The translations under genes and the position numbers were made by a program. Positions 8,561-13,639 of a stretch of DNA of 13,639 nucleotides are shown here, one piece after another. How positions within the stretch are numbered: the stretch's first letter is position 1; the number at the start of each line of letters is the position of its first letter. Origin of the DNA: Chromera velia (Eukaryota; Sar; Chromeraceae). A model generated the notes under the pieces. The model was not told the origin of the DNA. It was given only the letters and a program-made list of their open reading frames with translations, and did not search any database. Where the stretch lies: contig JAHBMJ010003052.1 of assembly GCA_018398765.1 (NCBI GenBank), positions 1 through 13,639 on the forward strand, written 5' to 3'.

Positions 8561-11342
8561 TTCGCATTGGAAGGAGTTTGTTTCCCTTGCCACAGCCAAA
8601 TACAATCGTCAGCCTCAAAGATCCACTCACAAGAGCCCATTCGAGCAACGCTGGGGTGCCCAGCCACCCAGTCCTCCCATCGACGCCCTGCGTGACCTCC
8701 TTCAGACCTCCCATCGCCCCTCTGCCGAGATGTCCCCATTCCCTATTGGCTTGTCCGTCCTCTACCATCACCCTGACCATCCCCGCGCTAAGCTTGCATC
8801 CCTCTACACTTCTGCGACTGTTCTGCAGCGCATAAGTGAGCATGTGTTCCGATTGCGTCTTCTTTCTGGACGGCCCATCCTGTCGCATTGCAGGTGCATC
8901 CGTCCCAATGACAGCCCCCACCCAGACCCTGTCTATATCGTTCCGTTGCCGTCGGACTCCCCTTCCGAACGCCCGGACACATCCATTAGGTCTCCTCACC
9001 AGGCGCAGCCGCAGCAACCACAGCAGTCTTCAGACATACAGTGTCCGTCTGACCAGCTGCCCTCTCCCAAGTTTGACATCACTGATTTTGGTAAAGATGA
9101 GCTCATTCTTTGGCGGGATGAGAACACAGGACGCTGTTTCCTTGGTAGCGTCCGTGCTGTCGACCCTGAAGGTGAGGGACGGGTTGAGGTTCAGGCATAG
9201 GGATCACATGGCAAGCAGCCTCTTGCAAGCCGACGCATGCAGCCTGCATGGTGCCCTCTCAGGGGCCGCCCCAAACTTTTGTACGGTGCGCAAAAACCTT
9301 CTGGATGTGGGCCCAAGCTTTGCTTTCTGGTTCTAGAAGAGGTTGTTGAGCGAAACATTGTCCTTTCTGCCGAGGGGACTCTCCCCTTCCACCTCTGTGA
9401 CACTTACCAAAGTGTTCTCCTTGCAAGCCCAGAAACAGTGTTCCCCACCGATCGGTTGTCTTTCGATTCACTTGCCTCCTCAGCAGCCGCGGCTGCCATC
9501 TTCCCTCCCCCCCCCTACCCGACTCCAGTTGCAGGTGCGTCTGTTATGTATTTGTGGAACGAGGACACTGAGGTGGGGCCCAGTGCGTTCCAAGCTGCCA
9601 CCACTCACATTCCTCTCCCACGCCAGGGGCTCACAGTAGCACAGCTCGACGGGCGAGCCAAGTCCCGCGCCGCAGAGTTGCAATCACTCGCCGACAATGA
9701 TGCATACAAGCGAGTCCCAATTGCAGAAGTAGACGCCAAGCACCGCTGCTTTGCTGTGCCCACCCATTTTGTTGACACCGAGAAGCGTGTCGAAGAAGGT
9801 TCTTGGAAGTACAAGTCTCGAGTCGTTGCTGATGGCACTCCTTTTTTTGACCGCCGTGAAGGAGTCACAACGTCCTGCGCTACCGCTTCCCAGTCTGCCA
9901 TGCGCATTGCCCTTGCCATGGCCTTTGCTCACTCCGACTTTAACCTCCGTGAAATCGTTATGGCCGATGTGAAAACAACGTACCTCACGGCTCTCCGTTC
10001 CGATTCCCTTTATGTCCATCCCCCAAAAGATCACCTAGACTATGGGAAGTTCCTGTGGCTCCTCAACCGCGCGCTTTACGGGCTCCGCGACTCTGGAAAT
10101 TTGTGGGACCGCTCTCGCAATAAGATGCTCGCAGCAGCAGGGTGGGTGCCTTCCTCTGTTCGAGGAATGTGGTGGAAATGGACGGGTAAGCCTGAGGCCC
10201 CCACTTCCCGTCTCCTTGGTATCCTTCCCACGTTTGTTAACAACTTTGCCATCCTGCCTATTGGTCGATCTGCAGTTCAGCTAGCACGCGAGATTGCAGT
10301 TAAAGGAGGTTACCAGATGAAGATCACCAAACCCAAGAACGGAACCCTCCGCTGGGCAGGGGTGGATTTCAATGTGTCACAGGACTCTATGCACATCCAC
10401 CAAACCGAGTACCTCCTGTCTCTTCCCCTCCCTGAAGGTATGGGGGATTTTGCAGATTCTTCTGCTTCCGTTCCCTCTTTTGTCCCTACTCCCCCTCCTG
10501 ATTTGTTCCTCCTCTCCCCATCGTCTCGCGAGCTTCCCTCTGAACCGCTCCGTCTCTTGACAACCCAGGAAGGAAAAGCCTTTCGTGAAAGGTTAGGGTG
10601 TCTTTCGTGGGTTGCACGAGACACTCGCCCCGACTTGTTACAAGGGTGCAATCAACTAAGCCATCATTCCTCCGCTCCCACTCACGCCGACGCTGATTAT
10701 CTCCTTTCCCTTCTCCGTTATGCCTGACGCACCACCACCTCCCGCATCCTCCGTATCTCTCGCTCTGACGTCCCTTCCACATCATCCCCCCTCTCCACTA
10801 AGTCATGGAGCGATGCCACATTGGGGTCTGCCAGAAATGCGCATCTACAGTCTGGATGGCTCTTCACTTTGAAGTCTGCCATCCTACACTGGCGGGCATT
10901 TTCCCAAAAGCGAGTCGCCTGGTCTTCCACCCGAGCTGAACTCTAGGCTGCTCATGACCTTGTTGATTTCTTAGAGTGTCTTTTGCCTATTTTCAGGTGC
11001 GTCTGGAAAGCGGGAGTCATGGCTGAAGTGGGGGTAGACTCCAATGACTTGCTGAAGCTGGTTTCTAGTGAGATGCCCCGTCCGACCGAGCGTGCCCTCC
11101 AATCCGTCATAGAGTCACTTCAGCTCTGCATCATCGAAAAATCGCCCTGCACACTCGTTCTGCACACCCTTTCCCTCCGTGATGCGCTGGATAAAGCTTC
11201 CATCCGCCTTTTGTTCGTCCCTTCCCATTCCAACGTGGCTGACCCTTTGATAAAGCCAATGTCCATTGAGCTTTTACTCCCTTTTTTCACTTCTCACTCC
11301 TCTCCTTCTCTCACGTCGACCCCATCTCCGATTGCCCTGTAA
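8561..11342 (+). pseudogene. pol: Copia pol remnant: integrase C-terminus, reverse transcriptase, RNase H
   Basis: One plus frame runs from the LTR to TAA 11340-11342, broken by TAG 9198-9200, TGA 10725-10727 and TAG 10944-10946. At 8561-9200 is an integrase tail (ATAKYNRQPQRSTHKSPFE, then a VLYHHPDHPRAKLASLY region). At about 9,620-10,460 is a copia-type reverse transcriptase: WKYKSRVVADG, the first catalytic Asp in ADVKTTYL (GAT 9966-9968), LYGLRDSGNLW, then FVNN at 10233-10244 where copia enzymes carry the YVDD-type box. The two catalytic aspartates are therefore Asn. RNase H follows at about 10,800-11,270 and keeps Asp 10812, Glu 10938, Asp 11037 and Asp 11241 (VADPLIKPM, compare the family's ADxLTK). 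The protein would have made cDNA from element RNA; as it stands it is dead through stops, the FVNN box and loss of everything upstream. Confidence 0.9.
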
Positions 11343-11344
11343 AC

Positions 11345-11365
11345 AAAAAAAAAAAAAAAAAGGAA
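11345..11365 (+). promoter_or_regulatory. Probable polypurine tract before the 3' LTR
   Basis: Seventeen consecutive A residues plus GGAA begin three bases after the pol stop codon and end a few bases before the TGTAATC start of the 3' LTR. This is where second-strand DNA synthesis is primed in LTR elements. Assigned by position and purine content. Confidence 0.6.
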
Positions 11366-11369
11366 TGCA

Positions 11370-11652
11370 TGTAATCAGCCACTTATAGAGAGGAGGCGGG
11401 CGTGCATTGGTCGGCCCGACTTGGCTGGTCCCGTGCTGCTGCGTTGCCTATCGGTGCGGTGCGGCTTGAGACATTTAATTTACGGAGACGGAGAAAATAC
11501 ATGCGTCAATCCATGTTATGAAATTGCTCAGTGAAATACTCAGGATGATTCGATGGAATAACTATCGATCGATGAGAGCAGAAGCCGGACAAACATCTTG
11601 CATTATTATTCGTGTATAGAGAACCGTGTAAGTGACTAGACTGATGTCCTTA
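11370..11652 (+). repeat. 3' LTR of the copia element
   Basis: Gapless 283-bp match to 8276-8558 with nine transitions (5' LTR coordinates 8324, 8332, 8349, 8366, 8424, 8444, 8465, 8473, 8517). Similarity stops at CTTA; the following ACTGGACC is not LTR sequence and does not repeat the left flank. The last bases of the LTR or the target duplication may have been lost or altered. Confidence 0.92.
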
Positions 11653-13639
11653 ACTGGACCATTCTAGTTCTCTTCACTCCCAGCATACCTCCTTCCTGTC
11701 TTAAGTGTCGGTCTCTGCTGCCCCACCAGAATTGATCATATGAGGACTCAGCTTGATCCTCAGGCAGAGGAAACTCCGTATTGATATGGAGTCCTCGCAC
11801 TGTGACGACGTCGTACAGTCTCCCGCTGGATTTCTGTGTTTGTGTTGCTAATGTAGAGATGCTGCGGGGGAGCCCCCCTACATTCTGACAGCAGCCGTGA
11901 CACAGCATTGTGCGGTCTTCGGGTTGTTGATGGAGGACTGGGAGCGTTTCGGCGCTCGTGGATGAACCGTTCAACTGTTATTCAAGGTCTTGCAGGTCCG
12001 AGAGGGAGTCTCAGAGTGCTGCTTGCAGAATTCGAAAGTGAATCTCCTTGACCATTCTCTTTCGTGCGGCATGCACGTCAGTCCGGCTGCTAGGCTGGGG
12101 CTCCCTCGGAGGGGGGGGATGAAGGCTGAAACCTTGAATCCAAGGTGCAGCAGTAGTCGTCTGAGCGCTTTGGCTGGCTAGACAAGGAGGAGGAGGGATG
12201 GCGGCGGCAACAAGAAAGGGAGAAAAGGGGCGGCAGGGTGTGTTGGTGATCACCCCGTCCGTTGTATCCCATTCTAAGTCATCCGAGTGTGTGTCTGAAT
12301 GCACCGAGTCTCGGGGCAGAGAGGGCAACGGACGAGGAGGCGTGACTATAAGGAGTCCCAGGCCATTGGTGAGAGACATTTCGGATCTCATATCCGACAG
12401 CCTTGACAGTTGTGCCTGACTGTCTGGGTCTGCATTTGTCTCGCCCCTGTGATCTGTCTCAGTCTCGTACAGACTGTCTGCACCTATTTTCTCCTCCAAC
12501 CAGTCATTCTTCCTGCGCGCCCCTCGCGACAGTTCTTCTGTATCCCCCCCTCTGTTTTGTTGCCTGCTGTGGCAACGGATCGCTTAGATGGGTGCCGGGG
12601 AAGGGACTTCTATTCGGAATTAATGTACCCAGTCCATGTGACGGTCTGAGGATACTGACACGGTAGGGTCTGATTCCGAGTAAATAGAGCCAAGAAACTC
12701 GAGCCCCTCATGGGTGTACTCCTGAGGCTCTTCGAACACTTTGGCAGCTTCGACACAATGGGAGGTAGGTATGGCAGTCTATGTGGAACTGCTGTCCTCA
12801 GAGTCTCCCTCTGTGTCTGCAGGAGGAGGTTAAGTCTGATGCTGTTCCTCTGTCAAGAAGAGTTGGTGGAGCGGGCTCCGAGCTGTATCATCCCCATTCT
12901 CTGCAGCTTCCCTTCTGGCTAGTTCCAAGGGAGTGACTAGAGAGGGGAGGGAGGGGTGAGAATCAAAGGAGGAGAGAGTGGGCGCAATGTGGTGCTCGGT
13001 TGGCTGAGCTTCCCCCTCTGAGAAGGGTAAACTCTCTCACATGGGGATGGATGGGTCCAACGTGAGTATGCCTCCCATTGCCAGTGGCTCTCTCACAGTC
13101 AGACGGTTTTGAACGGACGGTGATTCACCTGGGGCCTCTTCGGGAAAGCATCGACCCTCGAGTTGTCTCTCTCTCCTTCTTTCCGCCCGCTGAAGTTGTC
13201 GTAGGACCACCCTTCGGCCGAGTGTCCCTGCCTGCCATAACGCTCTTTAGAAGAAGTTCAAAGGCGCAGGTGGAGGGATGGGCCTGTGGAACACAACCGT
13301 TATAACATGTGTTCTTCGGGGCTCACCAGAAAAGGTCTAGAGAAAAGGTCTGTGTAAAAGCCATTGCGTGGCTCCCCTCAGCTTGGAAGAGAGGCTGCAA
13401 GCCTTCTTGATGGGGCTGCTCAGTGTCTTGCTGTCTCTCTCTTTTGCCTTTTCCCCTCTTCGCTCTTTTGGACTTGTTGCTAGGTTCGGAGGATTCCGCA
13501 CCCATCGTACTGGCAGGTCCTCCTAACCACCCTGTTCGAGGTGGAATTGGGTAGAGCGGTTAACCGGTAGCCTGGCCCATCATACCAAAGGTAGGTGTTA
13601 TCTGCAGAGAAGACGAAGGGGGGTGAGGAGGGGGGGGGG
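11653..13639 (-). pseudogene. Giant minus-strand ORF, N-terminal-side portion, partial
   Basis: No family recognised. The frame enters from the right edge as a Pro-rich stretch, with TAA 13560-13562, followed by a basic segment (KSKRAKRGKGKRERQQ). A frameshift lies between about 13323 and 13440. From there one frame continues to the copia insertion with stops at 13247-13249 (TAA), 13037-13039 (TGA), 12830-12832 (TAA), 12779-12781 (TAG), 12620-12622 (TAA), 12584-12586 (TAA), 12011-12013 (TGA) and 11978-11980 (TAA). The sequence is mostly acidic and Ser/Thr/Pro-rich, so probably disordered, with an ordered-looking patch at about 11,660-11,960. That patch has CHGCCQNVGG, a Cys cluster too sparse to call a zinc knuckle, and a stretch YDVVTVRGLHINTEF. 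There are no introns, and the true start lies beyond the window. Its frame does not carry straight across the copia element unless a few bases were gained or lost there. Confidence 0.55.

Larger units (their letters stand above)
8276..11652 (+). mobile_element. Ty1/copia LTR retrotransposon, internally deleted and inactivated
   Basis: Two same-orientation 283-bp repeats (8276-8558 and 11370-11652) flank a 2.8-kb interior. The interior encodes an integrase C-terminal part, reverse transcriptase and RNase H in that order, the arrangement that separates copia from gypsy elements. A 17-base A run followed by GGAATGCA precedes the 3' LTR in the polypurine-tract position. Missing are gag, protease, the integrase zinc-binding and catalytic parts, and any primer-binding site, since coding sequence starts right after the 5' LTR. 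No target duplication is visible: CTCCC precedes the element and ACTGG follows it. The element lies antisense to the giant ORF it interrupts. LTR divergence is 9/283 (3.2%), so insertion was moderately old or the sequence mutates quickly. Confidence 0.9.

Noticed and set aside
8556-9017. Minus-strand 153-codon frame opposite the copia integrase tail
   Set aside because: Antisense shadow of the pol frame, which has clear integrase and reverse transcriptase features.
11917-11946. Cys cluster CHGCC as a retroviral-type zinc knuckle in the backbone
   Set aside because: The spacing does not match CX2CX4HX4C, and no basic nucleocapsid-like context surrounds it.

Overview
The window looks like accessory DNA of a eukaryotic genome. 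It is a nest of decayed transposable elements with no intact gene, and I see no bacterial operon structure, ribosome binding sites, tRNA or rRNA. The host is not identifiable from this sequence. An unusual protist or algal genome rich in Ty1/copia elements would fit, but that is only a guess.

Backbone: nearly all sequence that is not a recognisable insertion (about 1-533, 3096-8275 and 11653-13639) reads on the minus strand as one very long intronless coding region. It enters at the right edge, exits at the left edge, and totals about 7.7 kb or roughly 2,570 codons. It carries about 22 in-frame stop codons and four or five frameshifts. I recognise no family in it. Its landmarks are Pro-rich, basic and acidic stretches, an RGG-like stretch, an Ala-Ser tract coded by a hexamer repeat, and several better-ordered blocks.

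Insertion 1 (534-3086): a Mutator-like DNA element with ends CTAGGGGGCC...GGCCCCCTAG, flanked by a perfect 9-bp target-site duplication (GCTGATCCC). Taking out the element plus one duplication rejoins the backbone in frame. It has no transposase of its own but many GTTGGGC/GCCCAAC subterminal repeats.

Insertion 2 (750-2314), nested inside insertion 1: a hAT element with TAGTG ends, inverted TTTGA/TCAAA pentamer arrays and a perfect 8-bp duplication (GCTGTTGG). It holds a truncated hAT transposase (BED-finger remnant plus N-terminal region) with in-frame stops and no catalytic part.

Insertion 3 (8276-11652, plus strand): a Ty1/copia LTR retrotransposon relic. It has two 283-bp LTRs and a pol frame in the order integrase C-terminus, reverse transcriptase, RNase H, with three in-frame stops. 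The reverse transcriptase catalytic YVDD-type box reads FVNN. Gag, protease, primer-binding site and the integrase core are missing, because the 5' LTR abuts the integrase tail.

Common theme: the two LTRs differ at nine sites, all transitions and all at CpG or CpA/TpG. In the backbone, stop codons far outnumber frameshifts. This points to inactivation by cytosine deamination (methylation decay or a RIP-like process). A less likely alternative is a recoded genetic code. The order of events is backbone first, then the Mutator-like element, then hAT inside it; the copia insertion is independent.
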